In this document: piece after piece, positions 11,022 to 21,671 of the stretch
Numbering within the stretch: the stretch's first letter is position 1
Layout: each line of letters starts with the position of its first letter
Source of the DNA: Cryptomeria japonica
Lineage: Eukaryota > Streptophyta > Pinopsida > Cupressales > Cupressaceae
Assembly: GCF_030272615.1 (NCBI RefSeq)
Contig: NC_081406.1
Span: 395,768,439-395,832,438, forward strand
Length of the DNA stretch: 64,000 bases
Direction of reading: 5' to 3'
Program-made: the position numbers and the translations under genes
Notes under the pieces: model-generated
Databases searched by the model: none
Seen by the model: only the letters and a program-made list of their open reading frames with translations
What the model was told of the DNA's origin: nothing

Positions 11022-11161
11022 CATTCGTCTTATCTATATCTCATTATTCTTATCTATCTCGCATTTGTCCTATCTATCTCTCATTCATCTTATCTCTCTC
11101 GTATTTGTCTTATCTATCTCGCATTTGTCTTATCTATCTCGCATTCATATTTTCTATTTTG
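11022..11161 (+). repeat. 20-bp tandem array, about 7 copies
   Basis: The unit is approximately CATTTGTCTTATCTATCTCG, repeated seven times with one to four changes per copy across 140 bases. It lies in the leader of element B, about 190 bases after the PBS. Its CG at the unit junction (TCGCATT) recurs in most copies. Confidence 0.85.
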
Positions 11162-11207
11162 CGTAAGTCTGCAATTTCACAAAAAACTGGTTGTAGTTTA
11201 GTGTGTC

Positions 11208-11307
11208 GCATTAGTATTGTCATAAATTCACATTAGTATTGATATTATGTTGCATTAGTATTGACATCATTTTGCATTAGTATTGATATCATTTCGTATT
11301 AGTCTGG
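11208..11307 (+). repeat. 22-bp tandem array, about 4-5 copies
   Basis: The unit is approximately GCATTAGTATTGATATCATTT with a period of 22-23 bases. It follows the 20-bp array after about 45 bases and shares the GCATT core with it, so the two arrays may have a common origin. Confidence 0.8.
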
Positions 11308-12007
11308 TCAATAGAATGCAATTATGTTTCTGCTCTATCTTTGTTCTCAGGTTTTTCTCTGTGTTATTAACTTTTTGTCTACAGTGTGTGGTAAAATAGA
11401 GTGCTTGCAGAGGTGTTTTGAAAGGTCAAAGACAATATGAAACCCTAGATTACTAACCAAATTTGCTTGCAAGAGCGTTCTGATCGGTCAAAGACAAAAT
11501 TTGAAATCTTCAAACTGTTTCTTTTGCATAGGTAACTTAGGAGTGTGTTTTCTATTTAGAGTAAACAACATTATACTTGGGGATTAAAATGAATCATTTG
11601 TCTTTCGTGTTTAGTACACTTGTGTACATGTAGGGTGGACCAATAGTTACACCTATTATCCTCTCCCCTCACCTTCGTAGATCTTGGGTGAAGAGAAAGG
11701 TGGTTAATGACACCCATTTTTATCTTTAGCAGTGAATCACCTCAAGAGAGTGTTTCAAAATAGGGGCATGTTGGGGATAGCATCTATCCCAGTGTGACCT
11801 TGAGCGGTGTTTTTTGAGCCGCTATACAAATACCTGGTCAGATGACCGAACTATTGAGTAAATTCATCGTATGTGGAAGCCTCTATGCACCGATAAGCTC
11901 AAATAGAGCCTTAAGTGGCTTGCTTCATGGATTTGTTGTTGGACTGGACCCATCAAAAAATTACTACGAACCATTGTTATAGTGACCCCAAACCTTCTAC
12001 TTGTTGG

Positions 12008-13057
12008 TGTGATCGTAAAATTATGGTAAATAGAAAGGCATACACATATAATGAGACAATAAAACATAATGAAAATATTAATTGAAAATTAAATTAAAGA
12101 TGCAAACCATAAGCCTTCCTTGAAATGTCCCATTTTCCTCTATTCTTGAGGACCTTGAAGGTGTTGGATTGGTTGGCTCTGAGCAGAGTAATGACCTCCA
12201 AAGTGGCAACTCAAGCATTGAGTAGCTATTTGATCATGATTGATTATGAAAATGATATGAAATGCATGATCTAAGAAACTAGATTAACATGCTATGATTA
12301 ATCCAAAATTCTAATTACAAGATAATTAAAATGCAAATTGCCTCTAGTAATGATGCTAAGAATTATGAATGCAAGGGATCCTTATTCCTTCAAAATGGGG
12401 GATATTTATAGGAATTCTAAGGCCAAAGTTGAGGTGGCAGGAATCAACAGTCCAGATCTGATCTGAAGATATCAAGGGCCATGATTGAGGAAGTTGGAGA
12501 AGAGGTTGGAGGAAGGGACACTTGTCATCTTTGTGGTGACAAGTGTCAAGGAGCCTTGCTCATCAGAGGGAAAGTGTCCAAGGGAGGAGACATGTGGCAA
12601 AAGTGTCATGTGTCTCAAGAGGAGAATATCCATACCATTGGAGGTTAGGATGTGCAAGATAGGATAGGGTTAGTTAAACCCAGGGTTAGGTGGAATGGGT
12701 TAGGTTAGGGGATGGTTAGGTTAGGTGGTTAAAATTTAGGAGCCATGTGCTCATTTGAATTTAGAAATTCAAATAATTTAGAAAATGACAATTAATCTCA
12801 ACAAACTTGAGTTTGTTAATTTTAATTAGGGATTAGAAGAATTGATTTAAATGAGGGAAATGATTAATCAATTTGGATTATTTAATCAAAGGGGGATATG
12901 AAATGAACTATGTAAATATATCATGTACATTTATTTACTAGTAGATGAATAGAGAAATTAATCAAATTGCTTGTGAATTCAATTAATTGGGAAGGGGGAT
13001 CGATCAAATAACTGTGTATTTAATTAACTATCTTCAGACCATTTTTAGGTGTATACA
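12008..13057 (-). repeat. 3' LTR of element C
   Basis: On the minus strand it starts TGTATACACCTAAAAATGG, as in element F (TGTATACACCTAAAAATTG), and ends with a CA terminus. The plus-strand end at 12008-12182 matches 22089-22262 over about 175 bases with few changes, including GAAAGGCATACACATATAAT, which identifies the paired LTR. The minus strand TATAAATATC at 12401-12410 is a good TATA box in the same position as in F. Confidence 0.9.
12401..12410 (-). promoter_or_regulatory. TATA box in element C LTR
   Basis: Minus-strand TATAAATATC, followed by a C run, is equivalent to TATAAATATCC at 40634 and 52884 in the LTRs of element F. It would drive transcription of the element's genomic RNA. Confidence 0.65.
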
Positions 13058-13073
13058 TTTTGCCCCTCTTTGA
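13058..13073 (-). promoter_or_regulatory. Polypurine tract of element C
   Basis: The minus strand reads CAAAGAGGGGCAAAA directly before the LTR start TGTATACA. The same purine run lies before the LTRs of elements E and F. It would prime plus-strand DNA synthesis. Confidence 0.85.
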
Positions 13074-13393
13074 AGGGATGTGTGACAACGCACTAGTTTA
13101 AAGAAAACTCGATTGATAATGTTGCTGATATTGATTTTTGATAGGATGCCCCAGCCATTGATTGCTAAATTGTGATACGATGATGCCCCCTCAGGAGATC
13201 AATCTAGATAATTGACCTTTGGAGTTTTTGGATCTTTGCAAAATTTATTTCCCGATAGATTACGATTTGATATCTGCATTGATTGATGAAAGTACAAGTT
13301 CTTTGATCGCGATGGTTTGGTTCTTGATGTGATGATTGATAAAGCTTGATTGAATGCGACAAGATTGATTAGATTGATAAGATCAAGATTTAG

Positions 13394-13523
13394 TCTGGTT
13401 TCAGGAATGACACCTCTTGTATAAGACAAAGATGATCAAAGTGTCTAGTTTCAGGAATGATATATCCTGTATAAGACTTGATCAAGACGTTCAGTTCCAG
13501 GAAGGATTCATCTTGTATAAGAC
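13394..13523 (-). repeat. Triple hairpin repeat in the element C 3' UTR
   Basis: There are three spaced copies (plus coordinates about 13394-13426, 13444-13477 and 13493-13523) of the sense motif GTCTTATA-CAGGA-N8-TCCTG-GAAC or close variants. The middle copy has perfectly complementary 5-base arms (CAGGA/TCCTG) around an 8-base loop. The others have CAAGA/TCCTG with one mismatch. The same motif occurs three times at 51747-51877 (F) and twice at 25409-25517 (D). Confidence 0.85.
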
Positions 13524-13881
13524 ATAATAGAATGGATCAGATGAGATCGATTGATAGAATTGATAAGATTGATTGGATAAAGAACTGGCAATTTGTTGAT
13601 ATCATGTTGCAGGAAGATTCATATATGTTGAAGCTAGTTTTGTTGAGGGGGGAACATAAGATTTGCGTTGGGTCGAAAATATCTAGAGAGATGACTCATC
13701 AATTTGATTGCATATACACTTATGATGATGCCTTTGATGATTCATGTGATAGATTTAACCTTGGATAAAATGAGCTTGTGGGATCCCATGCAAGAATGAA
13801 ATGCAAGCTAAATGCAAATGAAAATGCAAAGCGGCGATCGGACTGGTCCTGGAGTCATTGCTTTGTTTCATAATTGAGCCT

Positions 13882-14157
13882 TTAAAATGTGGGAAGTGAG
13901 TGCAAACATAAATGGTATAATTGAACCATGATGACTTGAGCACTACTTTCCTGGGTTTTGATATTGCAAGTTAGCACAAGCATCGAGGTATAATTGAACC
14001 AAGACGACCTGATTGTTGCTTGTGTAAAATAGGCAGTATTAACCATTTCTATATGCAAGTCTGAAATGTCTTCTATGATACTCCGATGATCATGTCCTGA
14101 GACAACTTTGCACATATTAACGATTAATTTACAAATAGTAAACAAAAAAAATACCAT
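13882..14157 (-). other. Conserved open segment after pol, 91 codons
   Basis: The minus-strand frame reads VVSGHDHRSIIEDISDLHIE, then MVNTAYFTQATIRSSWFNY. The counterpart in element F at 51094-51306 shares nearly all of these residues. In element E the same nucleotide block is open only for a short stretch (VSGYDQPKIKEDI then a stop soon after). It resembles no family I recognise. It may be non-coding RNA sequence whose conservation merely leaves a frame open. It contains or adjoins the two ~74-bp repeats at 13913 and 13987. Confidence 0.4.
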
Positions 14158-14679
14158 GTTCCTTCCCTATTCCTCTAGTCAAAGACATCCTGGACTCACT
14201 CAGAAATCATGATAGCGAAAATCAAGATAAAATAGTTGAACCATTATTGTCGAAGTGTTAAAATCATGAGTCAAGATATATCATCCATTGATATGTGTTT
14301 GTCATGTTTAGGCTGATATGTGATAGTTGATGGTTGGCAATGTGATCTTATCTTCAACATTGGATGTGTCTCAGTTTTTTGCTTAATAAGTGTTGCCTAA
14401 CTGTTGTTCTACCTGTTTGATTAAGCTCAAAATGATGAAAAAATTTGCCCCCAACTAGGTTTAGGATTTTGCCCCTAGTCTAGAAACAAACCTTATTATG
14501 ATAAATACAATGATCCAAACCATGACGAGAAATCAGCTGCGATGTATGCATATGTACAAAGGCTTTATGATGGATATGAACAGTGCTGACGGTAATGAAT
14601 GCAAGCGGAAGGATGCATGAACCAATAGATGGAAGAGCTAGCTGACAGATAGCGCCTGTTTGCCAGGTTTTCACCATCT

Positions 14680-14840
14680 GTTTTTATTGCACTTTTTTTC
14701 ATATTTGATTTTATTTTTATTTTTTTCATTGTTTTTCACTGTTTTTGTATTTTCTGCTTTTCTACTATTTTTGAACTTTCTGCTTTTTCACTGTTTTTGG
14801 ATTTTTCTGCTTTCTCATTGTTTTTGGATTTTCTGCTTTT
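14680..14840 (-). repeat. Purine-rich short repeats right after pol (element C)
   Basis: On the sense strand, irregular units of AAAAAGCAGAAAATCCAAAAACA are repeated about seven times, beginning at the pol stop codon (TAA at 14841-14843). Matching arrays follow pol in element F (50469-50630) and, more diverged, in E (about 35430-35540). Confidence 0.8.
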
Positions 14841-16045
14841 TTAGACATAAAACTTCTTCAGATGCATTCTATTGATGGGTTCCTTGAGACGATCCTTGTC
14901 CTGTGTTGATAGCTAATATGCTCCTGACCCAAATACTATTGTGACCACAATGGACCTAACCAGTTTGGTTCAAACTTTCCTTTCTTTTCTCAATCTGACT
15001 GGTTTCGTAGATTTTCCTTTAGTACTAGTTCCCCAATTTGAAAGACTCGTGGTTTGACCTTGTGATTATAACTTTGGCACATTCTTTGTTGATATATCTT
15101 TAAATGATCAAAGGCATTTTATCTTCGTTCATGGATCAATTCTAACTCCTGCAATCTAGATACTCGTTGCTCTTCATCTAGGATAAGACCTTTTAATGAT
15201 ACTCGTAGAGAAGGTATCTCTACTTCTATTGGTAGGATTGCTTCTAATCCATAGACAAGAGAGAAAGGTGTGGTGCATGTTGGTGTGTGGATACTGGTAT
15301 GGTAGGCCCATAGAGGAGGGTTCAATTGAATATGCCAATCTCTACCAGCATCATTCATTATCTTTTTGAGGATTTTCAAAATAGTTTTGTTTGATGCTTT
15401 TGTTTACCCATTCTCTTGTGGATAGTAAGGTGTGGAAAATATGTGTTGGATCTTGAATTTCTCACATAGCTCTTGGATATCTTGATTCTTGAACGGTCGC
15501 CCATTATCAATGATAATGGTCATGGGTATTCCATAGTGATAGATGATGTAGTTCAAGATAAATGCAGCAATTTGTTTTCCTGTGATATTGATGAGAGGTA
15601 CTGCCTCAAACCATTTTGTGAAATATTTTGTAGCTACAAGGATGAATTTGTAACCATTGGATGAAGAAGGATTTATCTTTCCTCCTAGATCAAGACCCCA
15701 TTGGCAGAAAGGCCAAGATGTTTCCAAAGCATGAAGTTCTTGTGCTGGTGCATGAATTAAATTTCCATGGGTCTGATATTGTTTGCATGTTTTTGCTATC
15801 TAAAAAGAATCTCATTCCATAGTTGGCCAATAATAGCCCAAGCGTATGAGTTTTTTCAAAAGGGTAAGACCACTTGAATGAGTTTCACAAATATCATTAT
15901 GGACTTCACTTAAGGCCTTCTCAAATTCTTCTTGTTTGAGACATCTTAAAAGAGTACCATCTAGACCTCGTTTAAACAGGGTATCCGCAACAAGAGTATA
16001 ATGGGAGGATTGGCGAATAAAGTTTCTCTTTTGATTTTTCAACAA
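14841..16045 (-). pseudogene. pol: Integrase and pol C-terminus of element C
   Basis: From high to low coordinates the sequence encodes the integrase zinc site (HNDICETHSSG, then YYWPTME), the catalytic core with WGLDLGG (first Asp) and IIDNG (second Asp), the PLWAYHTSIHTPT and FSLVYGLEAILP motifs, and a degraded GPY/F-type end finishing at a TAA at 14841. The usual NGQAEASNK reads NG-stop-TKASNK, so the catalytic Glu is Lys and the Gln a stop; all three changes fit G->A or C->T. Frame breaks near 15390 and 15800 also occur. It belongs to the Tat integrase family without chromodomain. Confidence 0.85.
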
Positions 16046-16072
16046 ATCGGGAGGTAGGGTGTTATCTTTCAG

Positions 16073-16560
16073 TTATGTATAAGTTTGGCCATAGTGGGAG
16101 GAATCATGCCCAACAAGGTGCAAGATAGTTTGGGAATTAGGACAATTATGAGTAGGGTAAAAAAACTCTTCCACCAAGAATTCGTGATGCTCTTGATTTT
16201 CTTGTGTCTGAAGTAGAGAAGCAAGTGTTGCCATGGCATCTGCTACTTTGTTGTCATTCCTTGAAATCTGCTGAAAATTTATTTTGACAAAGTATTTCTT
16301 GACATCATCAACCAGCTTCTTATAAGGCATTAGCTTTTCATCCTTTGTTTGATAATCATCATTGATTTGATTGATGATGAGCTAAGCATCTCCAAAGACC
16401 TATAGTTGTGTAATGTTTCACTCTATGGCCATTTTGATTCCTATGACCAAAGCTTCATATTTTGCTATATTGTTGGTGCAAGGGAAGCTTAATTTGTACG
16501 CTTTTGGAATTCTATGACCTTCTGGTGTGATTAATAGTATGCTTACTCATGATCCATGTT
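16073..16560 (-). pseudogene. pol: Second (archaeal-type) RNase H of element C
   Basis: The minus-strand frame reads TPEGHRIPKAYKLSFPCTNN with EALV following, then stops at sites where F and E have Trp and Gln, then YQTKDEKLMPYKKLVDDVKK, INFQQISRNDNKVADAMATL. This is the extra RNase H domain characteristic of Tat elements. The N-terminal DGSYT with the first catalytic Asp is lost at the deletion junction near 16579, while Glu (of KYEAL) and the last Asp (VADAMA) remain. Downstream it continues toward integrase. Confidence 0.8.
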
Positions 16561-17404
16561 GTGTTCCATTATTGATGCCTGCTCCTGGACTGATATTCGG
16601 GTGATGTATTATAAGATCTGGATCCAACCCTAGAATGTTTGCATATGACCATCTTTTGATTTTCCTACTTTTGAAGAGTTCCAAATACTTTTGCCTTGCT
16701 AGTTCTGATAGAGAAGTTGCTGGATATAGATTAGTTGTGCCAATGTTAACTGCCTCTGTCAGTTCTATTAGGATAGATGACCTCTCTTCATAAAATTCAG
16801 GTAAGGTGTCAAATCTCCCATCTTTTGGTGCCTCGAGGAGGTTTTCATTGTTAGATGCATGCTTTCTTTTTACCTTTTCTCGGTCTAATGTTGCCAATAA
16901 ATGGTTTTCAGCATTAGACCTGATATTGTTTTCTTTATTTTCATTTTTGCGATTAGGAGATTTGGCACCCATGTGACTTGAAGATACATTAGCGAAATCC
17001 CTAGTGAAAGTTGTTGTGGGTTCGATTGCATTAAGATATAAGGATATGGCATGGTCATTAGGAAAGGCATCAATGGTAGTATGTCTTTTATTTTCTCAGT
17101 CCATAGTTTTAGGATGTAATAAGGGTAAAGGATCCTCAGGTTGAATTGTTTCAAAGATATTAGGGGTCATGATAGAGATGTTAGAATTTTCAATATGTAT
17201 TTCCATGTCTAGAACGATACTCTCATCAAAATGACCTCTTGCAGGTAGCTCCTGATTGTCCTCGATTAAGTCCAAGTCAACCAAATGTGATTCCGATTCA
17301 AGTAGGCTAGTTCCTAACGTTTGTCCTACATACGTGTAAACTATATCGACAACTACATCTTCTTCATCCATTTCAATTTCAAGTTGCTCTTGTTTTTTTT
17401 CCAT
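16547..17404 (-). pseudogene. pol: Pre-RT linker of element C fused to RNase H remnant
   Basis: The open stretches carry the pre-RT linker seen in all Tat elements here: acidic sequence, LATLDREKVKRKHAS, NNENLLEAPKD, ERSSILIELTEAV, then LGLDPDLIIHHPN. At about 16579 the frame jumps from the HH.N.S.GA motif, which normally precedes RT, straight into GTQHGS of the second RNase H. About 1.3 kb of RT and RNase H, present in element F, is therefore missing. The Asp/Glu-rich part at 17100-17400 matches 46620-46860 of F; the G-patch that should precede it is absent. Confidence 0.8.
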
Positions 17405-18581
17405 GATAGCAAATATTCTTCGGTCCCTCGATCTCTTAGATTCATTTGTTTTTCCATGCTTGACAAAATTGATGCAAATAATTGTTCCTTGGATTGTGTG
17501 CTTGAAGATGATGCCTCTCTGTTATGTGAAACAATGACCTCTTGAGCTGGTTTTAGATTACTACAGCACTGCAATGGATTTGAGTCTGCTGAGATCATGA
17601 TTTCTTGCCCATTGTATGGAAATTTCAGACACTGATGACATGTATCCATGGTTTTCCCAAGAGTGTGTTGTATGGTAAGTCTAAGTCTAGAACCTGGCAT
17701 ACTATGTCTTTCTGCAAAGGTCCCACTCTGATGGGTAATATCACAATTCCTTTAGAGGAATGCTCTTCCTCATCATATGTTTTGAATGTGATCTTTTTCT
17801 GGGGATCAACTGCATCTTTTGAATAACCTAGAGCATGGACAAGACTCAATGAGCAAATGTTTAAGCCATCTCCCCCATCTATTAGGATGTGTTTAACGAG
17901 CGTTCTATGAATGAGGATTTCAATTTTCAAGGGAGTGTTATGGGGAAGTTGCAAGGAATCAATGCTTAGATATGAAGGAGATGGGCTTTGAATAGGATCC
18001 TCTAAAATAGGTTTGATGGCCATTATGGATATCCCTTGGGGAACTTCATCCTTGGGTGTATTTTTTGGTGAGGATGCTATGGAAGGTTCTTGCAAGTTTT
18101 TAAGAGGTGTAGGAATAGATGCCTTTGAAGAGTCAATTTTCTTATGGGGGGATGAGCCATTCCTAGACATAGGTGTGCGATTTTCATCTTCCTCAACAAA
18201 ATCCTTTAGGGATCTCTTTAAGAGTTGCATAAGAGAGCCACTTTTCTTTGGAGATGCATTTGAATCCTTGTGAGGTTTTAACATAGTTGGATTTTGATTT
18301 TGGACTTGTTTGATTTCTCTGATATGTTGACCTGTTATGTCTTCTTCTTGTATTTTGCTTTGGTATTCCATGTTTCTATGCTCTTTAGCTATTTTGAATG
18401 TTTCTATTTTCGTTGCAAGGATTCTATTGTCTAAAAGGTGTTTCAATAAGTGACCAACTATCAAGGTACGTATGATAGAGTGATATGACATGAAAAGAAA
18501 ATTCAAGTATTTGTAGATTTGTAGCTTTTTCGATCTTAGTTTGGAGTGCAATGATGATGATTTTGATAAAACCAAGTCCAA
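17353..18581 (-). pseudogene. Gag-start remnant, unique linker and protease of element C
   Basis: A continuous 318-codon frame (17625-18581) joins three parts. Residues about 58-92 match the start of element F Gag (IETF.IA..HRNM.Y.S.IQEEDI..QHIREIKQ). Residues about 93-198 are Pro/Ser/Lys-rich sequence with no counterpart in F. From about 205 on is the retropepsin region (LPHNTPLKIEILIHRT, ILIDGGDGLNICS with the catalytic Asp, YNTLLGKPWIH). A further 115-codon frame continues to 17353. The initiating ATG of F Gag lies in about 60 bases missing near 18411. Capsid and nucleocapsid are absent. Confidence 0.75.
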
Positions 18582-18896
18582 TAGGAATGATATATCCTAC
18601 GATGTGGGACAAGGTTATCTTGATCAAATGTTGCAGTTTCATGATAAAGGATGATAGATCTTGGTGAGAAACTATGTTTTGAGTGATCAGTTTATCAAAG
18701 AAGGTGTGATGTTGCACTTTGAGATGTTAGATCTTAAACTTGTTGAAGATAAATACTTGAGAACCTTAGTGTGTCTTGCTTTGAATCTATTTTAGCAAAA
18801 GATAACCTGACTGAGTGACCCAAGAAGATGACCTAGTCTCTATGTTTGACTGTCTGAGAAATGGGTCGTTTTTGTTTTCTAATTTTGGTGCAGTTT

Positions 18897-19183
18897 ACCA
18901 GAAACGCTGCTATACTGACCAGAAACGCTGCTATATGGACCAGAAACGCTGACAAACTGATCAGAAATGCTAATAAACTGACTAAGAATGCTGCTATACT
19001 AACTAGAAATGTTGCTTTACTGACCAAAAATGCTGGCAAACTGACCGGAAACACTACTATATTGACCAGAAACACTACTATACTGATGAGAAACACTACT
19101 AAATGGACCAAAAATGCTGACAAACTGATCGAGAACACTGCTATACTGACCAAAAATGATGATAAACTAACCAGGAACGCTAA
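18897..19183 (-). repeat. 21-bp minisatellite, about 14 copies
   Basis: The plus-strand unit is CCAGAAACGCTGCTATACTGA, with early copies nearly identical and later ones diverged (CCAAAAATGCTGACAAACTGA). The period is 21, so most frames stay open and give 7-residue repeats. The CCAGAAACGCT core recurs in the array at 21672-21878, 2.5 kb upstream in element sense. Confidence 0.9.
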
Positions 19184-19389
19184 GGAACATACAAAAAATA
19201 CTATTATGTAGTGCAGTGACTCTCAAGTTCAAAACAGTGATGTTTAGACTCAGCAAACTGGGTGTTTGAACTTAGGATATTGTTGTTTTGACCTAAGTTT
19301 TTTATTTTTAGACTCAGATAACTGAAATTTAGACCTAGCAAGTGCATACTAGAAGATCTAGTGTTGAAACATGAGCAATTTGACATTCA

Positions 19390-19490
19390 ACCCAAAAGAG
19401 ATGACATTTAGACCAAGAGAGCTGACGTTTAGACCAAGAGAGCTGACGTTTAGACCAAGAGTGTCGACATTTAGACCAAGAACTCTGAAG
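19390..19490 (-). repeat. 21-bp minisatellite, about 5 copies
   Basis: The plus-strand unit is GAGCTGACGTTTAGACCAAGA. One more unit recurs alone at 19637-19660. The flanks (19200-19390 and 19490-19640) carry loosely related TTTAGAC.. words, so the array is part of a longer, decayed repeat field. Confidence 0.85.
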
Positions 19491-19649
19491 CTTAAACTAG
19501 TGATGTTAGAACTTAAACAATGATTATTTTGACCCCAAGATTTAATGTGTAGAATAAGAAAATTGATGTTTATACCTAGCAAGCTCAACCTTGGAGAGTT
19601 AATGTTGAAATATGAAAAAGCTAACATTCATACCAAGAGAGCTGACGTT

Positions 19650-20660
19650 TAGACCAAAAGAGTGAATGTTGGTACCGTAGGTGTGACTATTTGGACTGAA
19701 AGTACGACTACTTGGACCGTAGGTGCGACTGTTTGGACTGTATGTGCGACTATTTGGACTGTATGTGCGACTGTTTGGACTGAAAGAGCTAATCTGTTGT
19801 GAAACTTGTAAATTTGACAATTTGAGGTTTGAGTTTGCAATTTTTGTTGTATTTCAATGGATGATATCTTGACTAGACTAAAAGTGTGATAGTTTGGACC
19901 GTAGGTGCGACTGTTTGGACCGAAAGAGCTAATTTGTTGTGAAACTTGTAAATTTGACAATTTGAGGTTTGAGTTTGCAATTTTTGTTGTATTTCAATGG
20001 ATGATATCTTGACTGGACTGAAAGTACGACTGTTTGGACTGTACGTGCGACTGTTTGGACCATAGGTGCGACTGTTTGGACTGAAAGAGCTAATCTATTG
20101 TGAAACTTGTAAATTTGACAATTTGAGGTTTGAGCTTGCAATTTTTGTTCTATTTCAATGGATGATATCTTGATTGGATTGAAAGTGTGATTGTTTGGAC
20201 TGTATGTGCGACTATTTGGACCGAAAGAGCTAATCTGTTGTGAAACTTGTAAAATTGACAATTTGAAGTTTGAGTTTACAATTTTTGTTTTATTTTAATG
20301 GATGATATCTTGACTGGATTGAAAGTGCGACTGTTTGCGCTGTACATGCGACTATTTGGACCATAGGTGCGACTATTTGGACCATATGTGCGACTATTTG
20401 GACCGAAAGAGCTAATTTGTTGTGAAACTTGTAAATTTGACAATTTGAGGTTTGAGTTTGTAATTTATTTCAATGGATGATATCTTGACTAGACTGAAAG
20501 TGTGACTGTTTGGACTGTAGGTGCAACTGTTTGAACCGTATGTGCGACTTTTTGGACCGAAAGAGCTAATTTGCTATGAAACTTGTAAATTTGACAATTT
20601 GAGGTTTGAGTTTGCAATTTTTGTTGTATTTTAATGGATGATATCTTGACTTGACTTACA
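19650..20660 (-). repeat. Higher-order repeat, 6 copies of a 140-181 bp unit
   Basis: GAAAGAGCTAATCTGTTGTG occurs, with small changes, at 19782, 19922, 20083, 20223, 20404 and 20559. Each is followed by AAACTTGTAAATTTGACAAT, GAGGTTTGAGTTTGCAA and AATGGATGATATCTTGACT, then by a variable number of ~21-bp units of the form GGTGCGACTGTTTGGACCGTA. Spacings of 140, 161, 140, 181 and 155 differ mostly by about one short unit, showing nested repeat growth at two scales. Confidence 0.9.
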
Positions 20661-21671
20661 AAAATAGAATCCAGATTGTATTTTTGTCCCAAAGGACACA
20701 TAAAGTGTATGTTCAAGTAGCTTTAAAGAAAGCCCAAGTTTTCATGGGTTTTGAATAATTGAAAACAAATCATTCAGTCTATCCTAAGGAGATTGGCTTC
20801 ATTATTAGTTCTTAGCCCACACTTGGTACACTGTCAGCTCACATAGCCTTGTCACCCCCTAAAGGGCGCCTATGTTTTTGCCTTTGCGAGAGCTAGTGGA
20901 GTCCCATTATGAGCCTAGCAATAAGGTCTTAAAAGGAGAGTTCGCACATATGCTCAAGAGGGACATATGGTGAGTATCTTAAGGAGAGATTCTTCCCCCT
21001 CATGCACTAAGAATTTAATAATGTTCAGAGGTAAACCGAGTAGCTTCTAATTTTAATTGGAACTAGTAAGGGATCCGTTCAGCATGTCGGGGTATAAACT
21101 CAATTAAGAGGTCTCCCAGCCTTGAAAACCAAGGTTTGATATACCCAAAGGTACGGAGGAGAGCTATTCCCGAGCATTGTTGTTGACTTGATTTTCATCA
21201 AATCACATTTATTTTATAGTGGGTTGGAGTACTTGGCATTAGCCATTCCCACTTGGGTCATTCCTCTCTCACTGACCTTAATGGCTTTGCCCTTATAGGC
21301 TCCTCGGGAGGGCAAGCCTGCTAAAGATATGCACTATTGAAAGAAAAGATGAGTCTGGCTTTCTGATCACCTAAGAAAGGTGAGAGCATACTCTCACCTA
21401 TCATCAAAACACATAAGACATGTTTGTTCATTTCCATTGTAATTAGTCTATGTGCCTAATTTAACAAAAATAAGTGCAAAATCTCATGGTGGCAAATAAA
21501 GTTAATAGTTTATATTGCATTCTTTGATGGTGAAATGGTTTATACCTTCAATCTCTCACAGCGAAATGAGTACCTGTAAAACCAACAATCTGCAAATTAG
21601 GTTCAGGAAAATGACAGTCCTGGAGTAGAAATAAGGAATGCAACATACAACATTTGCAAAAATTAATAAAA

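Larger units (their letters stand above)
10861..12007 (+). other. Leader (5' UTR) of gypsy element B, interrupted
   Basis: This is non-coding sequence downstream of the PBS, holding two short tandem arrays (described separately), then unique sequence to 12007, where the LTR of element C begins. No gag frame is present before the interruption. The rest of element B lies beyond elements C, D and E, presumably in or past the gap, and is not seen. Confidence 0.6.
13074..14840 (-). other. 3' UTR of element C
   Basis: This is a 1.8-kb stretch between the pol stop and the PPT, collinear with 50469-52200 of element F in reverse. It contains, in element order, an A-rich (T-rich on the plus strand) array just after pol, the GGTGAAAACCTGGCAAA block, the GTCTCAGGACATGATCA-type segment with a 90-codon open frame, paired ~74-bp repeats, and the triple hairpin repeat. 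The regional conservation with F and partly with E suggests functional constraint or recent common origin. Confidence 0.75.

Noticed and set aside
18861-19211. A 116-codon plus-strand frame with a 7-residue repeat, and its 106-codon minus-strand partner
   Set aside because: Both come from the 21-bp minisatellite, whose period is a multiple of three and keeps frames open; no protein family resemblance.
19650-20660. CRISPR-like regular repeats with spacers
   Set aside because: The repeats are head-to-tail satellite units in a plant retroelement leader; the parts between them are also repeats, not unique spacers, and there are no cas genes.
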